DNA from: an uncultured Muribaculaceae bacterium
GTDB lineage: Bacteria > Bacteroidota > Bacteroidia > Bacteroidales > Muribaculaceae
Direction: 5' to 3'
Assembly (NCBI GenBank): GCA_910584055.1
Contig: CAJTZS010000028.1
Span: 1 to 53,394, forward strand
DNA length: 53,394 nt
The position numbers and the translations under genes are program-made. The notes under the pieces were generated by a model that searched no databases, was not told the origin of the DNA, and worked only from the letters and a program-made list of their open reading frames with translations. Within the stretch, counting starts at the first letter, position 1. Every line of letters begins with the position of its first letter. This document shows positions 17,196 to 25,556 of the stretch, one piece after another.

Positions 17196-18281
17196 ATGAA
17201 CACGATGCAAGATTCCAGAAAAGCCGTGCTCACACTTGAAGACGGCTCTAAGTTCGAAGGGTTCTCCTTCGGTTATGAAAATCCATGCGCCGGCGAGGTT
17301 GTTTTCAACACTGCCATGACAGGTTATCCCGAAAGCCTCACCGATCCCTCCTATGAAGGGCAAATTCTTGTCACCACCTACCCCATTCTCGGCAATTACG
17401 GCGTTCCCTCGGCTGAAAAAAGCACGGAGGCGAGCGTGAGTGACTATTTCGAGTCATCCCGCATCCATTGCGAGGCGATCGTATGTCAGGATTACAGCTG
17501 GGTGCCGAGCCACTGGCAGGCGACACGTTCACTTGCCGACTGGCTCAAGGATGAGAAAATCCCCGGTATCTACGGCATTGACACCCGTGCGCTGACGAAG
17601 TTGCTCCGCGACAAAGGCTCGATGCTGGGTAAGATCACCTTTGAAGGGGGAGAGGACATTGAGTTCCACGATCCCAACAAAGAGAACCTTATCGACAAGG
17701 TCAGCACCCGGGAGGTCCGGGAGTTCGGCGAAGGTGAGAAGAGGGTGGTGCTTGTGGACTGCGGCACCAAATACAACATCATCCGCTGCCTTACGCGCCG
17801 CGGGGTGAGGGTGACGCTTGTGCCATGGGATTATGATTTCACGCAGATTCCTTACGACGGTCTCTTTATCAGCAATGGCCCCGGAAGCCCGGAGTTCGCG
17901 GAAAAGACAGTAGAGCATCTCCGGAAAGCGTTCGAAATCGGCAAACCGATATGCGGCATATGCATGGGCAACCAGCTACTGAGCAAAGCCGCCGGAGCAA
18001 AAATCTATAAACTCAAATACGGACACCGCAGCCATAACCAGCCGGTACGCCTGAGCGGCACGGAGCGTTGCTTCATCACTTCGCAGAATCATGGCTTCGC
18101 TGTGGATAACGATACCATCCCCTCCGATTGGGAACCACATTTCATCAATATGAACGACGGCACCAACGAAGGTATCCGTCACAAATCGAAACCGTTCTTC
18201 TCCGCCCAGTTCCATCCGGAAGCAAGCAGCGGGCCCAAAGATACGGAGTTCATATTTGATGAGTTTATTGCATTGTTGTGA
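17196..18281 (+). CDS. carA: Carbamoyl-phosphate synthase, small (glutaminase) subunit
   Basis: Releases ammonia from glutamine for CarB. The 361-residue protein has the CPSase small N-terminal domain (VLTLEDGSKFEGFSFG, VVFNTAMTGYPE) and a class I glutamine amidotransferase domain with the nucleophile Cys in CGICMGNQLLS, plus the His-Glu pair in FSAQFHPEAS. In-frame codons upstream to 17121 overlap the promoter and encode a non-homologous hydrophobic stretch, so the start is 17196 or the Met at 17205. One nucleotide separates its stop from the carB ATG. Confidence 0.94.
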   Translation: MNTMQDSRKAVLTLEDGSKFEGFSFGYENPCAGEVVFNTAMTGYPESLTDPSYEGQILVTTYPILGNYGVPSAEKSTEASVSDYFESSRIHCEAIVCQDYSWVPSHWQATRSLADWLKDEKIPGIYGIDTRALTKLLRDKGSMLGKITFEGGEDIEFHDPNKENLIDKVSTREVREFGEGEKRVVLVDCGTKYNIIRCLTRRGVRVTLVPWDYDFTQIPYDGLFISNGPGSPEFAEKTVEHLRKAFEIGKPICGICMGNQLLSKAAGAKIYKLKYGHRSHNQPVRLSGTERCFITSQNHGFAVDNDTIPSDWEPHFINMNDGTNEGIRHKSKPFFSAQFHPEASSGPKDTEFIFDEFIALL

Positions 18282-18282
18282 C

Positions 18283-21200
18283 ATGGATATAAAGAAAGTT
18301 TTATTTTTAGGTTCCGGCGCCCTTAAGATTGGAGAGGCCGGTGAATTCGACTATAGTGGCTCCCAGGCTCTCAAAGCCATGAAGGAGGAGAGTATCGAGA
18401 CGGTGTTGATCAATCCGAACATTGCCACCGTGCAGACTTCGGAAGGATTTGCCGACAAGATCTACTTCCTTCCCGTCACTCCTTATTTTGTAGAGAAGGT
18501 GATTGAGAAGGAGCGTCCCGACGGTATTTTCCTTGCTTTCGGAGGTCAGACCGCGCTCAACTGCGGAGTGAAACTCTATGAATCGGGCGTGCTTGAGAAA
18601 TATGATGTCAAGGTGCTCGGCACTCCGGTGAGGGCAATCATGGACACTGAGGACCGTGAGCTTTTCGTAAAGAAGCTCGACGAGATAGATGTAAAGACAA
18701 TCAAGAGCGAGGCTGTGGAATCCGTGGAAGCGGCCCTTGTCGCGGCTGACCGTCTCGGTTATCCGGTCATCATACGCGCGGCATACGCGCTCGGTGGGTT
18801 GGGCAGCGGCTTCTGCGATAATCGCGAGGAGCTGATTTCATTAGTTGAGCAGGCACTCTCCTTCTCACCTCAGGTGCTGGTGGAAAAGAGTCTCAAGGGT
18901 TGGAAGGAAGTGGAGTATGAGGTGGTGCGCGACCGGTTTGACAACTGTATCACCGTCTGCAATATGGAAAACTTCGACCCTCTCGGAATCCATACCGGTG
19001 AGAGTATCGTTGTGGCCCCTTCGCAGACCCTTTCAAACGAGGATTATCACATGCTGCGCAAGCTTGCGATAAAGATTATCCGTCACATAGGAATTGTCGG
19101 TGAATGCAACGTGCAATATGCCTTCGACCCCGAATCGATGGATTACCGCGTGATAGAGGTCAATGCACGCCTTTCGCGTTCTTCAGCTTTGGCTTCTAAG
19201 GCTACGGGTTATCCGTTGGCTTTCGTTGCCGCCAAGCTTGGTCTCGGCTATGGCCTCTTTGATTTGAAGAATTCAGTTACGCGTTGCACTTCGGCATTCT
19301 TCGAGCCGGCACTCGACTATATTGTCTGCAAGATTCCCCGCTGGGATCTTGGCAAGTTCCACGGTGTGCGCCGTGAGATCGGCAGTTCGATGAAATCCGT
19401 GGGTGAAGTGATGGCGATAGGCCGCACATTCGAGGAGGTTATCCAGAAAGGTCTCCGCATGATAGGGCAAGGAATGCACGGATTCGTGGAGAACAAGCCT
19501 ATCAAGATTGATGATATTGACAAATCCCTCAGCGAACCTACCGACAAACGTATCTTCGTTATCGAAGAGGCTTTCCGCAAGGGTTATACAGTAGACAGGA
19601 TACATGAGCTTACCAAGATAGACCGTTGGTTTCTTGAGAAACTGCATATCGTTTTCACCACATGTTGTGAACTTGAATCGCTGTCGTCCCTTGAGGAAGT
19701 CTCCGATGAGTTGATGAAGCGTGCGAAGAGTCAGGGATTCAGTGATTTCCAGATAGGTCGTGCGCTTTGGGGCGAGGATATGAACAAGCGGAGTGCGGAA
19801 CTGTCGAATATAGTTCGCGCTGACCGTCTGCGCCGTGGTATCCGCCCGGTGGTGAAACAGATAGATACTCTTGCCGCTGAATATCCCGCGCAGACAAATT
19901 ATCTTTACCTGACATATAACGGGGCTCAGAACGATGTGAATTATTTAGGCGACAAGCGTTCTGTGGTAGTGCTCGGTTCGGGTGCGTACCGTATCGGTAG
20001 TTCGGTGGAATTCGACTGGTGCGGCGTCAACGCCCTTATGACCGTGGCCGAAGCCGGCTATCGCCCTGTAATGATAAACTATAACCCTGAGACGGTATCT
20101 ACCGACTACGACATGTGCGAGCGCCTCTATTTCGATGAGCTTACATACGAGCGTGTGATGGATATCCTCGAGCTCGAGGTGCCGCACGGAGTGATTCTCT
20201 CAACCGGCGGCCAGATCCCTAATAACCTCGCCATGCGTCTCGATGAGGCGAAGGTCAATATTCTCGGCACTCAGGCTAAAGATATAGATAATGCCGAAGA
20301 CCGTAACAAGTTCTCCTCCCTCTGTGACTCCATCGGCGTTGACCAGCCCCGCTGGCGCGAGCTGACCTCTATGGCGGATATTGACCTTTTCGTGGAGGAG
20401 GTTGGATTCCCGGTTCTTGTGCGCCCGTCCTACGTGCTTTCTGGAGCAGCCATGAACGTATGTTCCAACGAGGACGAACTGCAGCGCTTCCTCAAATTGG
20501 CTGCTAATGTGTCTAAGCAGCATCCTGTTGTCGTGACTGAGTTTATCCAGGGGGCTAAAGAGATAGAGATGGATGCCGTGGCTCAGAACGGAGACATCAA
20601 GCTTTATGCCATCTCCGAACATATAGAGTTTGCCGGTGTGCACTCCGGCGATGCCACCATCCAGTTCCCGCCGCAGAAACTCTATGTGGAGACAATGCGA
20701 CGCATAAAGAAGATTTCCGGCCGCATAGCTGCCGCCCTCCATATATCAGGACCTTTCAATATCCAGTTCCTTGCCAAGGACAACGATATCAAGGTTATTG
20801 AATGTAACCTCAGGGCATCGCGAAGCTTCCCGTTCGTTTCAAAGGTGTCGAAGCAGAATTTCATAGATACCGCAACGCGCGTGATGCTTGGGCTTAACGT
20901 TGACAAGCCTGCCAAATCAGCCTTCGATCTTGACTATGTAGGCATCAAGGCATCGCAGTTCTCCTTCTCGCGTCTGCAGGGCGCGGATCCTGTGCTTGGC
21001 GTGGATATGTCCTCCACCGGCGAGGTAGGATGTATCGGCGATGACACATCTGAGGCAATACTGAAGTCCATGCTCTCCGTTGGTTATACCGTTCCTAAAA
21101 AGACGGTGTTGATAAGCGGGGGGACAGCCCGTTCGAAGGTAGACCTTCTCGAGCCTGCAAGGATGCTCCATCGTAAGGGGTATGTTATATACGCTACAGA

Positions 21201-21498
21201 GGGCACACAGCGCTTTTTAGCGGAAAATGGAGTGCCTGCAATACAAGTCTACCTTCCGAGTGATGAAAGGAGGCCACAGGCACTTGAAATGCTCCATAAC
21301 AAGGAGATAGAACTGGTGGTCAATATCCCGAAGAATCTCACGCCGAAAGAGCTTAGCAACGGCTATAAGGTGCGTCGTGCGGCGATAGACCTGAACATAC
21401 CGCTGCTAACCAATGCGCGTCTCGCGTCGGCCTTCATCCGCGCCTTCTGCGAGATTCCCCTTTCAGAAATCAAAATCAAGAGCTGGGATGAATATTGA
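18283..21498 (+). CDS. carB: Carbamoyl-phosphate synthase, large subunit
   Basis: Makes carbamoyl phosphate from bicarbonate, ammonia and two ATP. The 1071-residue protein has the full arrangement: two homologous halves, each a pre-ATP-grasp plus ATP-grasp unit (first starting VLFLGSGALKIGEAGEFDYSG, second VVVLGSGAYRIGSSVEFDWCG), an oligomerisation domain between them, and a C-terminal MGS-like allosteric domain (VLISGGTARSKVDLLEPAR). The ATG at 18283 follows the carA stop by 1 nt; the family N terminus fits this start. Its stop overlaps the next ORF's ATG. Confidence 0.95.
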   Translation: MDIKKVLFLGSGALKIGEAGEFDYSGSQALKAMKEESIETVLINPNIATVQTSEGFADKIYFLPVTPYFVEKVIEKERPDGIFLAFGGQTALNCGVKLYESGVLEKYDVKVLGTPVRAIMDTEDRELFVKKLDEIDVKTIKSEAVESVEAALVAADRLGYPVIIRAAYALGGLGSGFCDNREELISLVEQALSFSPQVLVEKSLKGWKEVEYEVVRDRFDNCITVCNMENFDPLGIHTGESIVVAPSQTLSNEDYHMLRKLAIKIIRHIGIVGECNVQYAFDPESMDYRVIEVNARLSRSSALASKATGYPLAFVAAKLGLGYGLFDLKNSVTRCTSAFFEPALDYIVCKIPRWDLGKFHGVRREIGSSMKSVGEVMAIGRTFEEVIQKGLRMIGQGMHGFVENKPIKIDDIDKSLSEPTDKRIFVIEEAFRKGYTVDRIHELTKIDRWFLEKLHIVFTTCCELESLSSLEEVSDELMKRAKSQGFSDFQIGRALWGEDMNKRSAELSNIVRADRLRRGIRPVVKQIDTLAAEYPAQTNYLYLTYNGAQNDVNYLGDKRSVVVLGSGAYRIGSSVEFDWCGVNALMTVAEAGYRPVMINYNPETVSTDYDMCERLYFDELTYERVMDILELEVPHGVILSTGGQIPNNLAMRLDEAKVNILGTQAKDIDNAEDRNKFSSLCDSIGVDQPRWRELTSMADIDLFVEEVGFPVLVRPSYVLSGAAMNVCSNEDELQRFLKLAANVSKQHPVVVTEFIQGAKEIEMDAVAQNGDIKLYAISEHIEFAGVHSGDATIQFPPQKLYVETMRRIKKISGRIAAALHISGPFNIQFLAKDNDIKVIECNLRASRSFPFVSKVSKQNFIDTATRVMLGLNVDKPAKSAFDLDYVGIKASQFSFSRLQGADPVLGVDMSSTGEVGCIGDDTSEAILKSMLSVGYTVPKKTVLISGGTARSKVDLLEPARMLHRKGYVIYATEGTQRFLAENGVPAIQVYLPSDERRPQALEMLHNKEIELVVNIPKNLTPKELSNGYKVRRAAIDLNIPLLTNARLASAFIRAFCEIPLSEIKIKSWDEY

Positions 21499-21902
21499 TG
21501 ATTAAAAATTTTTTACCGTTCATACTTATGGTTGTGTCATGCTTTGCAGGCATGGCGCAATCACTACGGAGCGACTCGCTCTATATGGCGGGCAAAGCGT
21601 TATACGACAAGGGCAACTATAAAGCTGCCCTTCCGCTTTTTAAAGAGCTGGTGAATCTCGATGCCCGTGAAGAAGGCACCGAGGAGTGCGAGCTTGTCGG
21701 CTTGTCGAAGAGCTGGCTTGCCTCCTGTCAGTATCACTGTAGAACCACAAAGAGCGCAAAGTGTGATACTCTTTATCTTTTTACGGCCGTGAACTCCCGG
21801 CAGAGTTGGAGAGCCTGTCGCGGAGATTCAGGGACATGCTTTGCGGCTCGCCAGGAGGGGAAACACTCTCTAAGCTTCCTTGAAAAGGTGAGTGTGGGAT
21901 AA
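21498..21902 (+). pseudogene. Decayed fragment of a secreted TPR protein
   Basis: The ATG at 21498 overlaps the carB stop (TGATG). The first ~75 residues are coherent: signal peptide (FLPFILMVVSCFAGMAQS) and one TPR-like helix pair (DSLYMAGKALYDKGNYKAALPLFKELVNLDARE, continuing to SKSWLASCQYH), as in the N termini of large Bacteroidales TPR proteins. After about residue 92 the reading becomes Cys/Ser/Arg-rich and loses family character. Shifting frame by one base at the T-run near 21777-21781 gives FYGRELPAELESLSRRFRDM, which reads as protein again before a stop near 21881. The bulk of the usual protein is missing. Best seen as a frameshifted remnant read through from carAB. Confidence 0.6.
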
Positions 21903-22069
21903 ATATATCTTTATGAATAGACGGGAAGAGATAAAAATTCGATTCTCAGAGCCTTAAAAAAGTGCTTGCTATGCCTTAATTATCATGTAGTCAGCAAGTA
22001 ACGGATGTTGTTTACATCGTGTGGGAATGAGTCATATAAATCGATAATATGCCAAATATTGAAAACAAT

Positions 22070-22110
22070 GCTTAATTGTTCTCAGCTTTGAGGAGAATTA
22101 AGCGTTTTTT
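22070..22110 (+). terminator. Intrinsic terminator after carAB and the TPR fragment
   Basis: GCTTAATTGTTCTC (22070-22083) pairs, with one or two mismatches, with GAGGAGAATTAAGC (22090-22103) and is followed by GTTTTTTATTATTTTTG. It lies in the 470-bp gene-free stretch 21903-22372. Confidence 0.8.
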
Positions 22111-22174
22111 ATTATTTTTGTAGTTTGGATTGAAACTATCCCGGACGTTGCAAGACTAATCAATGTTGAATGCA

Positions 22175-22259
22175 AATGTAGGGATGCTCCCCGGAGCATC
22201 CGATGGTGGAGGTTCGGATCTATTCTGTTTTGCGGATGCACCATGGTGCATCCCTACAG
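22175..22259. repeat. REP-like nested inverted repeat
   Basis: Outer arms TGTAGGGATGC and GCATCCCTACA bound the element. Inside each end is a smaller palindrome: GGATGCTCCCCGGAGCATCC on the left and GGATGCACCATGGTGCATCC on the right. This double-hairpin layout resembles REP/BIME-type intergenic elements. It sits downstream of the terminator and before ybeY. Confidence 0.65.
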
Positions 22260-22315
22260 GTTGCGGCGCAATCATCGGAGCCTGCAATGTCCGCGCCGGA
22301 TGAACTGCAATGCCT

Positions 22316-22354
22316 TTTAATGGTTTCAATGGTTTGAGTCAATGGTTTGAGTAA
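22316..22354. repeat. Partial copy of the 1.3-1.7 kb foldback arm
   Basis: 22316-22337 is the exact reverse complement (22 nt) of 1407-1428, followed by another CAATGGTTTGAG unit. It lies directly upstream of ybeY and shows that the sequence is a dispersed family. Confidence 0.7.
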
Positions 22355-22372
22355 AATTTATAAATTTTCGGT

Positions 22373-22792
22373 ATGATCGAATTCATGACGGAAGGGGTGG
22401 AAATGCCTCTGCTGGATTTTGAAAGGGTGAGGATGTGGATAGGAGAGGTTGCCGCCTCCCATGGCTTCACTGTGGGGAATCTCAATTATTGTTTCTGTAA
22501 TGACGAGTATATCCTCGAAACTAACCGTAAGTTTCTTCAGCATGATTATTATACGGACATAATTACGTTCGATTATACGCGGAAAAATCGTATCGCCGGG
22601 GATATGGTCATCTCTCTCGATACAGTCGCCTCAAACGCTTCTGAAATGGGTCTGAGCTATGATTCGGAGCTGCTCCGCGTTATTATCCACGGCGTGCTTC
22701 ATCTTTGCGGGATCAATGATAAGGGACCCGGAGAGAGAGAGATCATGGAGGCTGAGGAGGATAAGGCACTTAGGTTAATGTTTAATGTTTAA
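22373..22792 (+). CDS. ybeY: Endoribonuclease YbeY, rRNA maturation factor
   Basis: A metal-dependent RNase acting in 16S rRNA 3'-end processing and ribosome quality control. At 139 residues it is typical. The metal-binding motif reads HGVLHLCGIND: the first two His ligands are present, and the third position of the usual HxxxHxxxxxH is Asp here. Upstream VISLDTVASNASEMG matches the family's DI(Y)IS-type strand. The last codons, encoding LMFNV, come from the TTAATGTTTAATG repeat that fills the next spacer. Confidence 0.9.
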   Translation: MIEFMTEGVEMPLLDFERVRMWIGEVAASHGFTVGNLNYCFCNDEYILETNRKFLQHDYYTDIITFDYTRKNRIAGDMVISLDTVASNASEMGLSYDSELLRVIIHGVLHLCGINDKGPGEREIMEAEEDKALRLMFNV

Positions 22793-22940
22793 TGTGGAAT
22801 GTTTAATGGATTGAGGCTAAATATTATCCATTATACATAAAACATAACACATTGCACATTACGCATTAAACATTAAACATTAAACATTAGATATTAGCCG
22901 AATGGCATTGAACATTTCACATTCAACATTCAACATTATA
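22775..22940. repeat. TTTAATG/CATTAAA inverted low-complexity repeat
   Basis: 22775-22794 is a perfect 20-nt inverse complement of 22864-22883, all built from TTAATGT or ACATTAA units, with more copies to 22889 and degenerate CATTCAACATT units to 22937. It begins inside the ybeY coding end and runs almost to the mnmG start. It could form a long A/T-rich hairpin in RNA. No CRISPR-like spacers are present. Confidence 0.75.
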
Positions 22941-22946
22941 TAAGAA

Positions 22947-24851
22947 GTGAAGTTTGATTTTGATGTAATAGTTATCGGTGGAGGACACGCCGGTTGCGAA
23001 GCGGCTGTTGCTGCTGCGCGACTTGGTGCAGCTACATTGCTGATTACCAAGGATATGAACCGCGTTGCCCAGATGTCCTGTAATCCCGCTATCGGTGGGA
23101 TTGCAAAGGGGCAGATTGTCAGGGAGATAGATGCTCTTGGCGGTCAGATGGGGATTATCGCGGATACAACTGCTATTCAATTCAGGATGCTTAACCGGTC
23201 GAAAGGTCCGGCTGTGTGGAGCCCGCGAGTGCAGAGCGACCGTACGCGCTATATAGATGCATGGAGGCAAACACTTGATTCCACTCCTAACCTTTCCATT
23301 TTTCAGGACACTGTCAATGAGTTTGTGTTTGAGGAAAGGGAAAATGCCGGTTCCGGGATACAGATTGCCGGTGTACGGACTGCCTTGGGTGTTGAATTTC
23401 ATGCCTGTCAGGTTGTATTGACTGCAGGAACTTTCCTTAACGGGCTGATGCATTTCGGCCCTACTCAAATTGAAGGAGGACGTATTTCGGAGGATGCATC
23501 CAAGGGTTTGACCGAACAGCTTAAGGCCGTCGGCTTCAAGACCGACAGGATGAAGACCGGTACTCCTGCGCGTATTGACGGCCGTACAATCCGTTTTGAT
23601 CTTGCAGAGGAGCAACCGGGGGATGTCGGCGATTTCCATAAGTTTTCGTTCCTTCCGGAGGTGAGGAGGGTGTTGAAGAATAGATCCTGTTGGATTGTCC
23701 ATACCAATCCGGAGGTTCACAGGATTCTGAATGATAACCTTGCAGATTCCCCTCTCTACAATGGACAGATTCAAAGCATCGGTCCGAGGTATTGTCCCAG
23801 CATAGAGACAAAGATTGTGACCTTTTCCGATAAGGAAAGCCATCAGCTTTTCCTTGAGCCTGAGGGGGAGACCACAGAGGAATACTATATAAACGGATTT
23901 TCGAGTTCATTGCCTTGGAAGGTTCAGATGGATGCGCTGCAGCATGTCCCTGCACTTGCTGATGTGCAGTTCTATCGTCCCGGCTATGCCATAGAATATG
24001 ATTTCTTCGACCCTACGCAACTGACGCATGATCTTCAGACGCGTCTCGTCTCAGGTCTCTATTTTGCCGGTCAGGTGAATGGTACGACGGGATATGAGGA
24101 GGCGGCTGCCCAGGGATTGATGGCCGGTATCAATGCTGCGAGAAGAAGTCGCGGAGAGGAGGGTATTGTGCTTGGCCGTGAACAAGCATATATAGGGGTG
24201 CTTATAGATGACCTGGTCACGAAAGGTGTGGATGAGCCGTACCGAATGTTTACTTCCCGCGCCGAGTATCGGATCCTGTTGCGGCAGGATGATGCCGATA
24301 TGCGTTTGACACCGCTTGGGTATGAAATCGGTTTGGCGACGCAGGAGCGTTTCGATGCTATGGAGCGGAAGCGTCATCAGCGCGATGCGCTGATTGCTTT
24401 CTGTGAATCCTATCTTGTGAAGGCAACCCAAGTAATCAATTCATTCCTTGAATCAGAAGGGACGACACCATTATCTGCCTCCGTGCGGTTGGTGGAATTG
24501 GTTAAGCGCCCTCAGCTGACGATTCGAAAGCTGGCAACAGAGTTGCCTAAGCTTAACCTCGAGATAAACAGGATTGAGGATGAAAGGAGAGAGGAGATCG
24601 TGGAGGCAGCAGAGATTCTGATTAAATACGGTGGGTATATCCTACGGGAGCGGGAACTTGCGGAAAAGCAAACCAGGTTGGAATATGTGAAGATTCCTTC
24701 GGATATGAAATTTGAAGAAATTACGGCGCTCTCTACTGAAGCGAGACAGAAGCTATCCAGACAACACCCGAGCACTATAGGACAAGCTTCGCGCATTCCC
24801 GGCGTGTCGCCAGCGGATATCAACGTGTTGCTCCTGCTCCTGAACAGGTGA
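22947..24851 (+). CDS. mnmG: tRNA uridine-5-carboxymethylaminomethyl modification enzyme, FAD subunit
   Basis: With MnmE, this modifies U34 of certain tRNAs (cmnm5U). The 634-residue protein has the FAD motif VIGGGHAGCEAA (residues 9-20), the signatures PAIGGIAKGQIVREIDALGG and CPSIETKI, the Cys-containing GPRYCPS, the GQVNGTTGYEEAAAQG motif and the C-terminal MnmE-interacting helical domain ending IPGVSPADINVLLLLLNR. The start is a GTG at 22947; no ATG gives a complete FAD fold. A parS-like palindrome lies 43 nt downstream. Confidence 0.95.
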   Translation: MKFDFDVIVIGGGHAGCEAAVAAARLGAATLLITKDMNRVAQMSCNPAIGGIAKGQIVREIDALGGQMGIIADTTAIQFRMLNRSKGPAVWSPRVQSDRTRYIDAWRQTLDSTPNLSIFQDTVNEFVFEERENAGSGIQIAGVRTALGVEFHACQVVLTAGTFLNGLMHFGPTQIEGGRISEDASKGLTEQLKAVGFKTDRMKTGTPARIDGRTIRFDLAEEQPGDVGDFHKFSFLPEVRRVLKNRSCWIVHTNPEVHRILNDNLADSPLYNGQIQSIGPRYCPSIETKIVTFSDKESHQLFLEPEGETTEEYYINGFSSSLPWKVQMDALQHVPALADVQFYRPGYAIEYDFFDPTQLTHDLQTRLVSGLYFAGQVNGTTGYEEAAAQGLMAGINAARRSRGEEGIVLGREQAYIGVLIDDLVTKGVDEPYRMFTSRAEYRILLRQDDADMRLTPLGYEIGLATQERFDAMERKRHQRDALIAFCESYLVKATQVINSFLESEGTTPLSASVRLVELVKRPQLTIRKLATELPKLNLEINRIEDERREEIVEAAEILIKYGGYILRERELAEKQTRLEYVKIPSDMKFEEITALSTEARQKLSRQHPSTIGQASRIPGVSPADINVLLLLLNR

Positions 24852-24894
24852 TTTTCTGTGGGGCGGTTATGAACAATATGAACATTATGAGTAA

Positions 24895-24910
24895 TGTTCC
24901 ACGTGGAACA
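24895..24910. other. parS-like centromere site
   Basis: TGTTCCACGTGGAACA is a perfect 16-bp palindrome, one arm-base per side from the consensus TGTTTCACGTGAAACA bound by ParB. It lies in the short mnmG-apt spacer; mnmG (gidA) is often found near oriC, where parS sites cluster. No parAB genes are in the window. Confidence 0.7.
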
Positions 24911-24948
24911 AATTTAACGGATAAAACAATATATTAGATAATTAGATT

Positions 24949-25476
24949 ATGATGCAGATTGAAGAACTGAAAACGATTATTCGGGATGTGCCCGATTTCC
25001 CCTCGAAGGGAATTCTTTTTCGAGATCTCACCACAATGATTAAAGACGGGGAGGCGCTTCACTTGACCGGGAAGGCTCTTGCTGATCTTTACCGTGACAA
25101 GGGTGTGACAAAGATTGTGGGTATAGAATCGCGCGGTTTCATCGGTGGTTCTATAATGGCGTATGAACTTGGATGCGGTTTTGTGCCTGCACGCAAGCCG
25201 GGAAAACTTCCTGCCGTCACTATCAAGAAAGCATATGCAAAGGAGTATGGCGTTGACACCATAGAGATGCATAGCGATGCCATCAATGAGAATGATGTGG
25301 TCGTGCTTCATGACGATCTCCTCGCCACAGGGGGGACGATGCGTGCATGCTACGATCTTGTGAAGTCGATGAATCCGAAGAAAATCTATATAAACTTCAT
25401 TGTTGAGCTTACTGATCTCAACGGACGTGAGGCTCTTCCCAAGGATTGTGAAGTTACATCTTTGCTTAAGTATTGA
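24949..25476 (+). CDS. apt: Adenine phosphoribosyltransferase
   Basis: Purine salvage: adenine plus PRPP gives AMP. The 175-residue length is typical. PRPP loop VVVLHDDLLATGGTM (about 123-137), base-binding region GIESRGFIGG and FVPARKPGKLP are all present. The start is ATG at 24949 or the adjacent Met at 24952. It precedes uvrC with a terminator-like hairpin between them. Confidence 0.95.
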   Translation: MMQIEELKTIIRDVPDFPSKGILFRDLTTMIKDGEALHLTGKALADLYRDKGVTKIVGIESRGFIGGSIMAYELGCGFVPARKPGKLPAVTIKKAYAKEYGVDTIEMHSDAINENDVVVLHDDLLATGGTMRACYDLVKSMNPKKIYINFIVELTDLNGREALPKDCEVTSLLKY

Positions 25477-25487
25477 TGGGGTGGAAT

Positions 25488-25515
25488 GGGGTGGAATGAG
25501 GATTCATTCTGCCCC
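25488..25515 (+). terminator. Hairpin between apt and uvrC
   Basis: A 12-bp stem (with G-T pairs) runs from GGGG at 25488 to CCCC at 25515 around the loop GGAT. The following T-tract is weak (TTAATTTC). It follows apt by 12 nt. Confidence 0.55.
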
Positions 25516-25556
25516 TTAATTTCGACACTTAAAAATTCCCCGCATAAATTCTAACG

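Noticed and set aside
22775..22940. Possible CRISPR-like array
   Set aside because: Units are 7-11 nt, directly adjacent and without unique spacers; no cas genes nearby.
22923..23843. Minus-strand open frame (306 codons) opposite mnmG
   Set aside because: Shadow of mnmG; no recognisable motif and no promoter.
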